A stretch of 27,665 bases of DNA from Chara braunii (Eukaryota > Streptophyta > Charophyceae > Charales > Characeae). A program made the position numbers and the translations under genes. The notes under the pieces are model-generated. The model had not been told where the DNA came from. It did not search any database and saw only the letters and a program-made list of their open reading frames with translations. The stretch spans positions 1,480,697 through 1,508,361 of the forward strand of contig BFEA01000157.1 of NCBI GenBank assembly GCA_003427395.1, given 5' to 3'. Position 1 is the first letter of the stretch. The number at the start of each line of letters is the position of its first letter. Of the stretch, positions 9,440 through 18,481 are shown piece by piece.

Positions 9440-10743
9440 CAGACTTGCACATGTTCTGGGCCGAGGCCCTCGGCAAGCCCAGAGCCCGCCCTAAGTGAAG
9501 GCGGGCCAGAATATTCACCAGAGGACAAAATTTGACATTTCCATATGTGGGTGCTCAGGCAGCTGCAGCACGCCAGTTGGTTGACAGGAAGCGTGAGCCT
9601 TCCTATGCTGAGTTGTACAGTTGGGCCCAACCGTTGGCAGTTGCACCTGGGCAGACACACAAAATGCAAGTCATATACATCATGAAGTGGCTACGGGCCT
9701 TAGGCTAGAAAATGTAGCATTGTTGATGTACATACCCCGGGTCCTGTGCAAATAGAGCAAACGGCCCAAGTCTGGAAATCCTGGGCGTGGCCAACCGAAA
9801 AGGGCCCAGGCCCTGAACTGAAGAGTTGGGCCTGGGTGCAGGAGGCACTGGGGCCCGACAAGCTACGAGAAGCTTCCCAGCCAGGTCACACGCAAATAGA
9901 GCAAACGGCCCAAGTCTGGAAATCCTGGGCGTGGCCAACCGAAAAGGGCCCAGGCCCTGAACTGAAGAGCTGGGCCTGGGTGCAGGAGGCACTGGGGCCC
10001 GACAAGCTACGAGAAGCTTCCCAACCAGGTCACACGCAGCCAAACAGAGGCTGCCACTTCCATAGAGGAACAAGGGCAACCAACGTCTGGCATTCTGGCC
10101 CACACAGGCAATGCGGTCACGCTGCTGCGTTACTGCACGAGATGCAACGTGCTGCGTTAGTGGCCAAGGCGCATGCGGACGCTTGTGAGGTGAGAGGAGT
10201 GTTGTTGAGCAGCGGAGTGCATGCAACCATAGCCGGGTTGCAGGGCGCTAGGGGTTAAGGGGCGATCGGTGGTCTTCAGGAAGGAGGCGAGTGTGGGTGG
10301 TTAGGGTCTGATGAGGGGAGACGAGATACGTACCTGGTGCATGAGGGGAGGTCGGCTATGGTGTTGACGTCATGTACATTGGTTTCCAAAGTCGAATTGA
10401 GCCTGTTGTGTGAATGCGGATGTAGTAAGATAGGCGAGTGGTGTAGGCCGGGTGCTGGGCGCCTGTGGCATTCTGAGTCCACACGGGCCCTACATGCCCG
10501 ACCAGATAAGCTAGGGGACAGATAGGGGGCACTTTTAGGACCCGTTAGGCCCTGTGTCGTTTCGGTTCAGTCAGGGCCCCGTAGGTCGGTAGGCCCACAC
10601 AGGACGACATGCCCTGGCACGCGTTTGGGCGCCAGACCCTGGAGGCCATGCCATTTCGTGAGGCACTGGCCGTTGAGGCCCAGCCTTAGTTCGGGCGCCA
10701 GGTTGGGCGCCAGGTTTTGAGTTCGAGGCACAGCTAACCAACA
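9440..10743 (+). repeat. GGGCC-rich LTR-like repeat, copy 1
   Basis: Collinear with 12288-13386. Both start CAGAC(T/A)TGCACATGTTCTGGGC and share CGCCCTAAGTGAAGGCGGGCC, then long well-matched blocks down to the GGGCGCCAG motifs near 10690-10713. A third diverged copy lies inverted at 15646-16400, directly behind a chromovirus pol, which is why I read the family as LTR. If so, copy 1 would run from TG at 9446 to about CA at 10743. It contains an extra 143-bp tandem duplication and 18 bases near 10427-10445 that copy 2 lacks. Open frames inside it are not supported as genes. Confidence 0.7.
9749..10034 (+). repeat. 143-bp tandem duplication inside LTR-like copy 1
   Basis: Units 9749-9891 and 9892-10034 begin GCAAATAGAGCAAACGG and end before the next CACACGCA junction. 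I count two differences between them. Copy 2 at about 12591-12733 has a single unit, so the duplication arose in copy 1 after the two copies separated. It is recent, being less diverged within itself than the copies are from each other. Confidence 0.92.
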
Positions 10744-10975
10744 CTCTTTATAACTGGTCCGCCTCAGCCTTCGTAGAGGTTGGTGTAGGAGCTCCTCGGT
10801 AGTCAACGATAGCGCTAGGCTTCAGCGCTAGAGAGGTTTGGGACTGGACTATGGCAGAGGCCCGGGGACTTACCTGAGGACTTACCTGACGACACCAGCG
10901 CTCCAGATTCGTCGTCCGCACATCCATACCTACATCAAGACGCCACCTTTTGCAGGTTAGTACCTGGCATCCAGC

Positions 10976-10977
<2 letters not shown>
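10744..10977. other. Spacer after LTR-like copy 1, no gene seen
   Basis: Unique-looking DNA between the repeat and the GA tract. CTTTATAACT at 10745-10754 resembles a TATA box but has no supported gene behind it. Confidence 0.4.
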
Positions 10978-11066
<89 letters not shown>

Positions 11067-11341
11067 NNNNNNNNNNNNNNNNNNNNNNNNNNNNNNNNNN
11101 NNNNNNNNNNNNNNNNNNNNNNNNNNNNNNNNNNNNNNNNNNNNNNNNNNNNNNNNNNNNNNNNNNNNNNNNNNNNNNNNNNNNNNNNNNNNNNNNNNNN
11201 NNNNNNNNNNNNNNNNNNNNNNNNNNNNNNNNNNNNNNNNNNNNNNNNNNNNNNNNNNNNNNNNNNNNNNNNNNNNNNNNNNNNNNNNNNNNNNNNNNNN
11301 NNNNNNNNNNNNNNNNNNNNNNNNNNNNNNNNNNNNNNNNN

Positions 11342-11417
<76 letters not shown>
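10978..11417. repeat. (GA)n microsatellite containing an assembly gap
   Basis: Pure (GA)n at 10978-11066, 275 N at 11067-11341, and pure (AG)n at 11342-11417. The array evidently spans the gap and its real length is unknown. The long serine-leucine open frame reported by translation across it is an artefact. Confidence 0.97.
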
Positions 11418-11419
<2 letters not shown>

Positions 11420-12287
11420 ATGACATTGAGACTTGCTGACATCGAGATTCAGACTTGACTTGTGAGCAACGACATTGTGGGGGACTGTTTCGGGGATTGA
11501 TACCTACGACATTTTGGGTTGACGCCATCTCAGAGTCTCCCTTGTCTTCCCCCTCGTCTCTTCTCCTTCTTCCTCATCTGTGGACAACGAAGCCTGGTGC
11601 TTTCTTCCTTGTGTTACAGCGTCAAGCCTCCCTTCACACGGTGTGATGATGATGATGATGATGATGGGTTGCAGTTTGTGTCGTGACATTGATTGGGTCT
11701 GATTATTGGTATACCCTCCCTACATCTGTGAGAGGTCGGTTCTTGGTTCTGGTTTGTACCACCTGAGTATGCGACAGCGCCAGACAGAGAGGAGCGATAT
11801 TGGATACTGTGTTGGTGTGGCCTGAGGGCTTGAACATTGGCTCACGCGTTCATTGTATTGCTCTTATTTGGATGGAATCTTGGAGCATTTGTGCTCTCTG
11901 CTTGTACATGACTACTTGGACATCTGTGTGAATTCGCAACCTGGCTTTCTGTATATCGTTCTCACTCATATTCCTTGCACCAGCAGAAAAATAAACTGAA
12001 CGTTATTTTTGGAGCTGCTCGCCCTACTGCACCTAGTGTATAGTGCTCTTCGTATGACACTAGAGGCATGCCATGTGAACTGCCCTACTACCTTTGCCCA
12101 ACTACATTGCCCGCTCATTATAGGGGCAGGACGAGTTCGCACGCACAAACACACACAAACACACACACAAAAAAAGAGAGAAGCATGGAAGTCTAGGCTA
12201 CCAGTCGGGCCGCCCGAGTCCCAGTCAGCCTGTGCAAGGACCAGAGAAGGCCCCAGTGCGAGGAATGAGCCGTCACAGGGCCCTTAT
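11418..12287. other. Spacer with short microsatellites, no gene seen
   Basis: Contains (ATG)n at about 11642-11667 and a CACACAAACACACA-type tract at about 12140-12172. Otherwise no coding, RNA or transposon feature that I can support. Confidence 0.5.
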
Positions 12288-13386
12288 CAGACATGCACAT
12301 GTTCTGGGCACAGGCCCTCAGCAAGCCCAGTGCCCGCCCTAAGTGAAGGCGGGCCTGAATATTCACCAGAGGACAAAATTTGACATTTCCATATATGGGT
12401 GCTCAGACATTTGCAGCGCCAGTTGGTTGAGAGGACGCGTGAGCCTTTCTATGTTGCGCCGTACAGTTGGGCCCAGGCCTTGGCAGTTGCACCTAGGCAC
12501 ACACACACAATGGAAAGGAGATACATCATGAAGTGGCTACGGGCCTCGAAAATGCACCATTGTCGACGTACATACCCCGGGTCCTGTGCAAATAGAGCAA
12601 ACGGCCCAAGTCTGAAAATCCTGGGCGTGGCCAACCGAAAAGGGCCCAGGCCCTGAACTGAAGAGCTGGGCCTGGGCGCAGGCAGGCACTGGGGCCCGAC
12701 CGGAAGCTACTGGAAGCTTCCCAGCCAGATCACACGCAGCCAAACAGAGGCTGCCACTTCGATAGAGGAGGAAGGGCAGCCAGGGTATGGCATTCTGGCC
12801 CACGCAGGCAATGCGGTGACGCTGCTGCGTTGCTGCACGAGATGCTGCGTGTTGCGTTAGTGGCCAGGGCGCATGCGGGCGCTTGTGAGGTGAGAGTAGC
12901 GCTGCTAACAGCGGAGCGCATGCAGCCATATCCAGGCTGCAGGGTGCTAGGGGGTAAGGGGCGATCGATGGTCTTCAGGAAGGAGGCGAGTGTGGGTGGT
13001 CAGGGTCTGATGAGGGGAGACGAGATACGTGCCTGGTGCATGAGGGGAGGTCGGCTATGGGGTTGACGTCATGTACATTGGTCTTCAAAGTCGAAGTGAG
13101 CCTGTTGCGTGAATGCGGATGTAGGCTGGGCGTTGGGCGTCTGTGGCAGTCTGAGTCCACACGGGCCCTACATGGCCGACCAGATAGGCTAGGGGATGGA
13201 TAGGGGGCACTTTTTGGACCCGTTAGGCCCTCTGTCGTTTCGATCCAGTCAGGGCCCCGTAGGTCGGTAGGCCCAGATAGGACGAGATACCCTGGTGCAC
13301 GTTTTGGCGCCAGACCCTGGAGGCCGTGCCGTTTCGTGAGGCACTGGCCGTTGAGGCCCAGCCTCAGTTTGGGCGCCAGTTTAGGT
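12288..13386 (+). repeat. GGGCC-rich LTR-like repeat, copy 2
   Basis: Direct-orientation partner of copy 1, aligned from CAGACATGCACATG to the GGGCGCCAGTTTAGG end. It has one 143-bp unit where copy 1 has two, and lacks the 18 bases near 10427-10445. After 13386 it passes into G-rich DNA without the CCAACA-like end seen in copy 1, so its 3' end seems lost. The pair could be LTRs of one element with about 1.5 kb of noncoding interior (including the gap) or two separate solo copies. Confidence 0.7.
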
Positions 13387-13560
13387 GAGGGGAAAAAAAA
13401 GGGGGTGGCGCGGGGGTGCGGACGGGGGCGGGGGTCGTCGTGGGGGTTAAATGGCGGGGGCAGGGGTCATTGCGGGGGTTAAATGGGGCAAGGGCGGGGG
13501 GGTTTTGGCAGGGGCGCGGGTCGGGTAGCCCCGCGGCGGGGGTCCTGGGGTGAAACCCCT
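13387..13560 (+). repeat. G-rich imperfect tandem repeat
   Basis: GGGGG-rich DNA in which GGGGGTTAAATGG occurs twice (about 13442 and 13474) amid units like GGCGGGGGCAGGGGTC. Strong quadruplex potential. No coding feature supported. Confidence 0.8.
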
Positions 13561-13760
13561 ACCCCGGCTTGGGCCCCGGGGATCCCCGCATGACAACCCT
13601 TGCGCTGGTCACTTCGTATGCCCAAAAAAAAAAGAAAAAAACCTTCCCTGGTCTTTGAATGACCAGGCTGCCTGGGCAAACAAGGTGACACAGGCGACCC
13701 TGCTTGTAGCCTAGTCCTTTTTTTTTTTCCCCCTAAGCTACACTATACTCTTCTCTCTAC

Positions 13761-13856
13761 ACATCCAGAGAAGATTAGCATGGCTCCTGCGCAAGGATGA
13801 TAGGCATGGCTCCTGCGGAAGGATGACAAGCATAAATCGAGAAATGGTCCAAATTA
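13761..13856 (+). pseudogene. U6: U6 snRNA-derived pseudogene with internal deletion and duplication
   Basis: Starts ACATCC, then jumps to AGAGAAGATTAGCATGG, so the piece of U6 between these (including the AACGATAC region) is missing. A 23-base stretch GCATGGCTCCTGC(G)... is present twice in tandem (13778-13800 and 13804-13826, one mismatch). The 3' part CGAGAAATGGTCCAAATT is intact and plant-like, followed by an A-rich tail. The spliceosomal ACAGAGA box is partly removed, so it cannot work as U6. The A-rich tail points to retroposition. Confidence 0.85.
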
Positions 13857-14329
13857 GAAAAAAAAAGGGTAACTACACGGCAGTCACAAAAACAGTTTGA
13901 AAATGCACTTCACACAGTCCCCTGAACATAACACACCCCAAAGCTAGCTTGTATACATTTGACATTTTCAGGGCTTTCGCCTTAAGTGCATTTGCAAACT
14001 CAAACCCTGACTCCACCGTAGTTTTCTCTATAATAAAAAAAATATTTGACCTCAACAACCTACCTACCACTACTCTTGAAGCTATACAGGGTACCCTAGC
14101 AAGAATAACTAGCTACATTTGTTGGTGAAGGGGGTTATTCAATTTGCATGTTGCCTCTTGCCCTGGTGGTTCAGGGTGGAGGGTTGGGGCCACCGGTGGG
14201 GGCGCGTCTAACATGAACACCAAGCATTTGGCCTGTAGCTGTACTTCCCTTTTCATCTTCCCCCACTCCCATTGAGTCAAAGCAGTGTCTAAGGCCAACA
14301 CTCTCCCACACACCACATACAACCCACAA
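13857..14329. other. No gene seen
   Basis: AT-rich to mixed DNA behind the U6 pseudogene. No open frame, RNA or repeat that I can support. Confidence 0.4.
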
Positions 14330-14450
14330 CCCACTCAAACTCACATATGTGTTGGCTAAAGATCCTCCTCATAACGACCGGGGTGATCAAGCTCACCATC
14401 TTAGCATACCCCAAGCCTCCACGAGATTGAACCCAGAGGAGTTAGAATCC
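14330..14450 (-). pseudogene. Possible LINE RT C-terminal scrap
   Basis: On the minus strand a short frame reads WVQSRGGLGYAKM followed by hydrophobic and basic residues. This resembles the P-x-GGL-x-I motif that follows the RT thumb in LINE ORF2, for comparison QPRSKGGLRIIDP in the main LINE here. It is short and has a stop upstream, so this is only a suggestion. Confidence 0.3.
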
Positions 14451-14610
14451 AATTTGAACTAAATGAGTGAAATGCAATAATTTTGAATTACCTGGGACAC
14501 AAAAAAAAGATTGCAGTTGTTGGCGGTATATCTAGGTCGCTGATCTGGTAAGATCAGCAACCAAGATCATTTGTTGCAAAAGAGGAATCGGTAGGCTTCT
14601 ATTTTCTTTG

Positions 14611-14804
14611 GGTGTCGGGATGCAGCCCCCGCATGACCCCTGGCCGGTATCGCCCACCTGCAAGTTGGGTGCAGCAACTGCATGTTCCCGCGTTGGAGGC
14701 TTGAACTCGGGCTGGCTGCTATGGGTTCGCCGTAATACTATACTGATTAAAAAAATGTTTGAAAGGTTGTCCTGTCCAGATTTGACAGGTAATTGAATTG
14801 GTTG
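14611..14804 (+). mobile_element. tRNA-type SINE, 3' half (copy 2)
   Basis: Matches the body and 3' end of the SINE at 20267-20716 in the opposite orientation. Shared pieces are CCCCTGGCCGGTATCGCCC, TGTTCCC-CGTTGGAGGCTT, CGTAATACTATA and the 3' hairpin CCTGTC-CAGATTT-GACAGG followed by TAATTGAATTGGTTG. The tRNA-like head is not recognisable upstream, so this is a 5'-truncated or diverged copy. Confidence 0.8.
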
Positions 14805-15057
14805 TGCGTATAAGAATTACCCTCTTATTTTAATTAAAAAAATTAATGAAAATAAATCGTGTAAATCGTTTATCATATTTGGGTATAGAGGTGAAAGAGT
14901 AATCGAAATGCCTAGTAGCAAATTCCCTCCAAAGTTCTCTCTCTTTCCCACTTTGTCATCCTTCCCTTCCTTTCCCTCTGCTTTCTCACTTCTTCATCCT
15001 TCCCCTCCTTTCACATTCTTCTCGAACCCATCCTAAGTTTGTGCAACACCCTACTCC
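14805..15057. other. AT-rich spacer, no gene seen
   Basis: AT-rich at 14820-14890, then a CT-rich part in which TCATCCTTCCC-TCCTTTC occurs twice (about 14957 and 14993). No gene supported. Confidence 0.4.
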
Positions 15058-15101
15058 CATGACCCCTGTCGAAGGATCACACACATAAATCTAGAAATGG
15101 T
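15058..15101 (+). pseudogene. U6: Second U6 snRNA-derived fragment (3' half)
   Basis: CATGACCCCTGTCGAAGGAT and then a version of the ACAAATCGAGAAATGGT stretch with a few substitutions. It has the same orientation as the first U6 pseudogene, 1.2 kb away, and an A-rich stretch follows. 5' half absent. Not functional. Confidence 0.7.
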
Positions 15102-15139
15102 GAAAAGAAAACACAAAGTCCAAATGCAAGGAAGCTACG

Positions 15140-15455
15140 TAGACCCCCGTATGAATACGGGTCGTACGTACGTACGTACGGTCGTACGTACGGGCTCATG
15201 TGGTAGTACGGGTCGTACGTACAGAAAAAAAGCAAAAAAGAAAAATTAAAAAAAATCTGAAAAAAAAAATGTTATGTAGAAAAATAAACTGAAACACTTT
15301 TGCCTCAGGGTCATATTAAAACTCGTTACCAAATTTGAGATTAAAAAAATCAATTTATTTTTTTTTCGTACGGGGCTGTACATATGGCCGTACGGGCCGT
15401 TCATACGACCGTACGTACGACCGTACGATAAACCCCCCGTACGTCGTACGGAGTG
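15140..15455. repeat. Two CGTACG-rich palindromic clusters flanking AT-rich DNA
   Basis: Clusters at about 15145-15222 and 15366-15452 are built from CGTACG, GTACGT and TACGGGTCGTACG units, all self-complementary or nearly so. They bracket about 140 bases of A/T-rich DNA. The unit (G)TACG(G)GTCGTACG is shared by both clusters. It could be a foldback element with inverted ends or a small satellite; the exact ends are unclear. Confidence 0.7.
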
Positions 15456-15645
15456 TTACAAAGCAAGGAAGATGAGCAATAGCGAACTTCACCAATCAAA
15501 CAACATCATACACATAAGACCAAGTAGTCGTGACCTCGAACCAAGAGCAGAATTGCATCACGAGTTTCACCAAATAAGAGCACACCACAAGTTCGTAATT
15601 GACAATGCTGGTATAGTCTCATTATCATCATTAACGAAGAACCAA
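15456..15645. other. Spacer, no gene seen
   Basis: Unique-looking DNA between the CGTACG cluster and the end of the inverted LTR-like repeat. Confidence 0.4.
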
Positions 15646-16400
15646 TGTTGATAACCTATCTGGCGCTCGGCGCCCAGACTACAGATGGCAGATCCTATCT
15701 AGCCTAGACTACAATGCCGAAGATGACGTCAACAACTTTCCCGAAGTACGAGCATACAACGACCAATGTCGCACGCTTCCAGCACTAGGTATGTCTCTCG
15801 CCTCACTCACAACCTCGTTCCCCAACACACAGATGCCACTTGCATCCAAGGACCACCTTGCGTCTCACCCAGCTCACAGCAGCGCAGCTCGACTATGGTT
15901 GCCTGCTCCTTCCTGCTTGCCCGTGAGCACGTGAGTGTCATCCAGCTCTAGCGCAGCAGCGCTTGCGCAATATGCAGCCAGCACCTGAATGTCCAATGCG
16001 GAGGCAGGGCCTTTGCTATATGGAAGTGGCCTGCCTGCGTTCTGTCCTAGGCTGCGTTGGGCCTTTCCCAACAAGCTTCCGGTAGGCCCCGGTAGGTTGA
16101 GGCCCAGACCAAACGAATTGGCCCAGGGCTGCCGACAGTTACCTATGCCCAACTGCCCACATCCTGAGTTGGGCCTATGTTGCGAATCTCGCCCAGGGCC
16201 TGACTTAGATGCATTTGATAAAGACAGTCAGGGCCTGGGCACTTCCAACCAACTGGCGCAGCGCAACTACCTGAATTTCCCCAGTTGCGAAGTAGTCCAA
16301 AATAGGCCTCTGAGGGTCTGTCGGGCCTGCCTTCACTTAGGGTGACCAACGTTGTTGCAAATAGGGCCCAGTGGGGCTTATCGAGGCTTTGTGCCTTGCA
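15646..16400 (-). repeat. Probable 3' LTR of the chromovirus; diverged copy 3 of the GGGCC-rich repeat
   Basis: On the minus strand it begins TGCAAGGCAC at 16400, directly after a purine tract GGAGGAGGGAA, and could end CA at 15646. Landmarks shared with copies 1 and 2 come in the same order: CCCTAAGTGAAGGC-GGCC, GCGCCAGTTGGTTG, GAAGCTT near AACGCAGCC, CCACTTCCATA, and a terminal GGGCGCC/GCGCCAG pair. It is 755 bases, shorter than copy 1. The matching 5' LTR is not in the window, because the element is truncated at 18866. Several short open frames inside it are chance. Confidence 0.6.
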
Positions 16401-16411
16401 TTCCCTCCTCC
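16401..16411 (-). promoter_or_regulatory. Polypurine tract of the chromovirus
   Basis: GGAGGAGGGAA on the minus strand, 26 bases after the pol stop at 16437 and directly before the TG that would open the 3' LTR. In LTR elements this purine tract primes plus-strand DNA synthesis. Position and composition support the call; it is inferred. Confidence 0.6.
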
Positions 16412-16436
16412 ATACTTCGCTAGTCCTTTGAGAAGT

Positions 16437-16972
16437 TCAGTCTTCGATAATCTGACGCTTTCCCTTTTGCAGAGACTTTTCATATTGGGCAATAACCTGA
16501 GGAGCGGTCTGCATGAGTTCCTCCCTGGTGAACCAGCGGTCCTCCTTCGGATCAGTGTCATGTCTGAACCGAACTCGATACTGCAGCTTCGGTTTTGGAG
16601 GACATCCTCTGCCTGTTGGTCTTGGAACTGGCTCTCCCGGTGGTCAACAATATCATCGATGTCGACCTCTTCATCCATGGTTGGGGGCAGCATTGAGCGA
16701 CGAGAGGGAAACGGATCAGTTTCCTTGAAAGGTGCAAGCTTCGAGGCGTGAAAGAGAGGGTAAGTGCGGAGATGACTAGGAATCCGGATTACATAAGATG
16801 GCCCATCTGGACCAGTCCCGACAATATCTAAGACTTCCCATGGCCCAAAGTACTGTGGTATGAGTTTGCGGGAAATCTCGTACTCCTGTCCCAGTTCTGA
16901 GGACTTAACCCAAACTCTGTCCCCCACCTGGAATGTAAAAGGTCGGCGGTGTCTATTCTCAGACTCTATCAT
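16437..16972 (-). pseudogene. Gypsy integrase C-terminus and chromodomain, frameshifted
   Basis: FQVGDRVWVKSSELG, YFGPWEVLDIVG and TYPLFHASKLAPF are the GPF/Y-type C-terminal module of gypsy integrases. EEVDIDDIVDHR opens the chromodomain. Near 16625 the frame changes; KLQYRVRFRHDT and DRWFTREEL continue it in a second frame to TGA 16437. The open frame that instead runs on to 16337 is out of phase and ends inside the LTR, so it is not real protein. TAG 16990 lies just before this segment. Confidence 0.88.
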
Positions 16973-17017
16973 TGTTGTCTGTGTCTTCTACATCTGTTCT
17001 ACTGCCTGCTGCATCTT

Positions 17018-17575
17018 CTATTTGTACCGGTAGGCAAATTCTAAAGTACTCGGTGCAGCAGTTGACTGATTCTCAGGAAGGAGAAAGTCTAAGGGTAATC
17101 TAGGCTTAAAAGTCAATAGCAAGTTGTTTGGACTCACCCCGGTGGCGCTGTGTACAACATTGTTGTTCAGACTGGCGATGAGAGCAAGCTTCTCATCCCG
17201 GTCCACCTGGTTGGGCTTGATGTAATGCCTCAACATGTGTTGTACAACGTGATTCAGTTGCTCGGCCTGGCGGTTGGCCTCTGGGTGATTCCCAAAAGTC
17301 ATTTGCAATTGGGTTCCCTACTCCGCAGCAGCGGCCTTCCGCAATTCGCTAGTGAAGCGGACATCTTTGTCGCTCACTATGGATTTGGGCAATCCAAAAT
17401 CCCTGACCCAGTTCTCTTTGAACAACCTGATTACGTACTCGGTCTTCGCACTCTCCGGCATGGCTACTAATCTAGCATACTTACTAAATCTATCCACAAT
17501 GACGAAAACATGTCTCATCCCACTCTTGTTGGTTACCAGCGTATCCATGAAGTCCCTTTCCAGTTGCAGTCTTCT
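17018..17575 (-). pseudogene. Gypsy integrase catalytic core
   Basis: RDFMDTLVTN supplies the first D, HVFVIVDRFSKYARL follows, IVSDKDVRFTS supplies the second D, and HPEANRQAEQLN the E, so the DDE set is visible. A TAG at 17320 splits it between the second D and the E in the same frame. A further TAG at 17020 ends the segment. Where it joins the broken zinc finger the frame differs, which fits the deletion upstream. Confidence 0.9.
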
Positions 17576-17897
17576 TAAAGCCAAAATGTCGGGTGGCATC
17601 ATGACACTCACCTAAAAATAAACTACGCAAAGACTCCCTATTAGGAACACATAAACGTTTATTCCCAGCCTTCTCAAGAAACATCAAGCCGTTGAACAAC
17701 TCAAACTCGGCAGAAGTCACTTTGTCCTTCGCCTTGAGTCTGCAAATGATCTCAGACATAAACGGATCCTCACGATAGGCTTCCACCAGGGACTGAGTAA
17801 CATTGTCCGCAAGATCGAACTCAGTAATCAGCGCACCTGAGAAATCAGGTCTACGCGACAAGGCATCAACAAACTTGTTGTACTCCCCTTTCAGATA
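17490..17897 (-). pseudogene. Gypsy RNase H-integrase linker and broken zinc finger
   Basis: In frame after TAG 17900: DALSRRPDF, then a linker, then GECHDATRHFGFKKT. This supplies the two histidines of the integrase HHCC finger. The following part that should hold the two cysteines is missing, and the open frame runs on in the wrong phase to 17490. So the zinc finger is deleted in its second half. Confidence 0.85.
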
Positions 17898-18140
17898 CTA
17901 CGAGTCAAAGTCATACCGCTCAATGACTTCGATCCAACGCTTCAGAGCGTCAAAGAGTACCGGCTGAGTTCTCATCCATCTCAGGGTCTGATGATCAGTC
18001 CTGAGGATGAAGAACCTCCCAAGGAGATAGTGCCTCCAATGGGTCAGAGCCTTGTAAACCGCATAGAGTTCTTTCTCATAGGTGGACTTAGCCAACTTGT
18101 GAGACGACATTTTTTTGGACATGTACTCAACTGGCCTCAA
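17898..18140 (-). pseudogene. Gypsy RNase H remnant
   Basis: RPVEYMSKKMSSHKLAKSTY, EKELYAVYKALTHWRHYL and FILRTDHQTLRWM are RNase H motifs, the last two containing the usual E and D. The N-terminal catalytic Asp segment is deleted. It ends at TAG 17900, in frame with the integrase linker. Confidence 0.92.
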
Positions 18141-18481
18141 CTTTTCCCCCTTTTGTTGTGCAAGTCATAATGCGTCAACGCATGCTTCAGATGTCTGAAA
18201 GCAGCCTCGCATCTCTTAGTACATTCCCATGGGGTGTCAAGGCGGGTGAGATCAGTCAAACGGGCGGCAACTATGCTATAGTTCTTCACGAAGTTGCGAT
18301 AGTAGTCGGTCATCCCTAAAAAAGACCTCATCTCAGTCACAGACTGAGGACGCGGCCAGTCACGAATGTTGGCCACCTTCGCGTCATCGGACTTCAATCC
18401 CTCTGCGGAAATCTCATGACCCAAGTACAAGACACGGGTGCGGCAAAACTTGCACTTCTCCCCATTGATCTTGAACTTGTG
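18137..18481 (-). pseudogene. Gypsy RT thumb/connection, ends in a deletion
   Basis: Continues the RT frame after TAA 18484: YLGHEISAEGLK and RSFLGMTDYYRNFVKNYS are the typical connection motifs. The frame ends just after ALTHYD. Here sequence normally carrying the first catalytic aspartate of RNase H is missing, and reading resumes in another frame near 18170. Deletion plus frameshift therefore remove the front of RNase H. Confidence 0.9.

Noticed and set aside
9746-10258. 170-codon frame in LTR-like copy 1
   Set aside because: It translates the 143-bp tandem duplication; 143 is not a multiple of three, the frame is not kept in copy 2, and no domain is seen.
10680-10743. Primer-binding site at the GGGCGCCAGG motifs
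   Set aside because: GGCGCC resembles some tRNA-primed sites, but position relative to an LTR end and match to a tRNA 3' end could not be shown.
10957-11442. 161-codon minus-strand frame of alternating Ser and Leu with unknown residues
   Set aside because: Pure translation of (GA)n and the N gap.
15140-15455. CRISPR-like array
   Set aside because: Units are palindromic CGTACG variants without regular spacers; the context is eukaryotic.
16337-16436. Extension of the gypsy frame to 16337
   Set aside because: Out of phase after the chromodomain frameshift and reading into the LTR.
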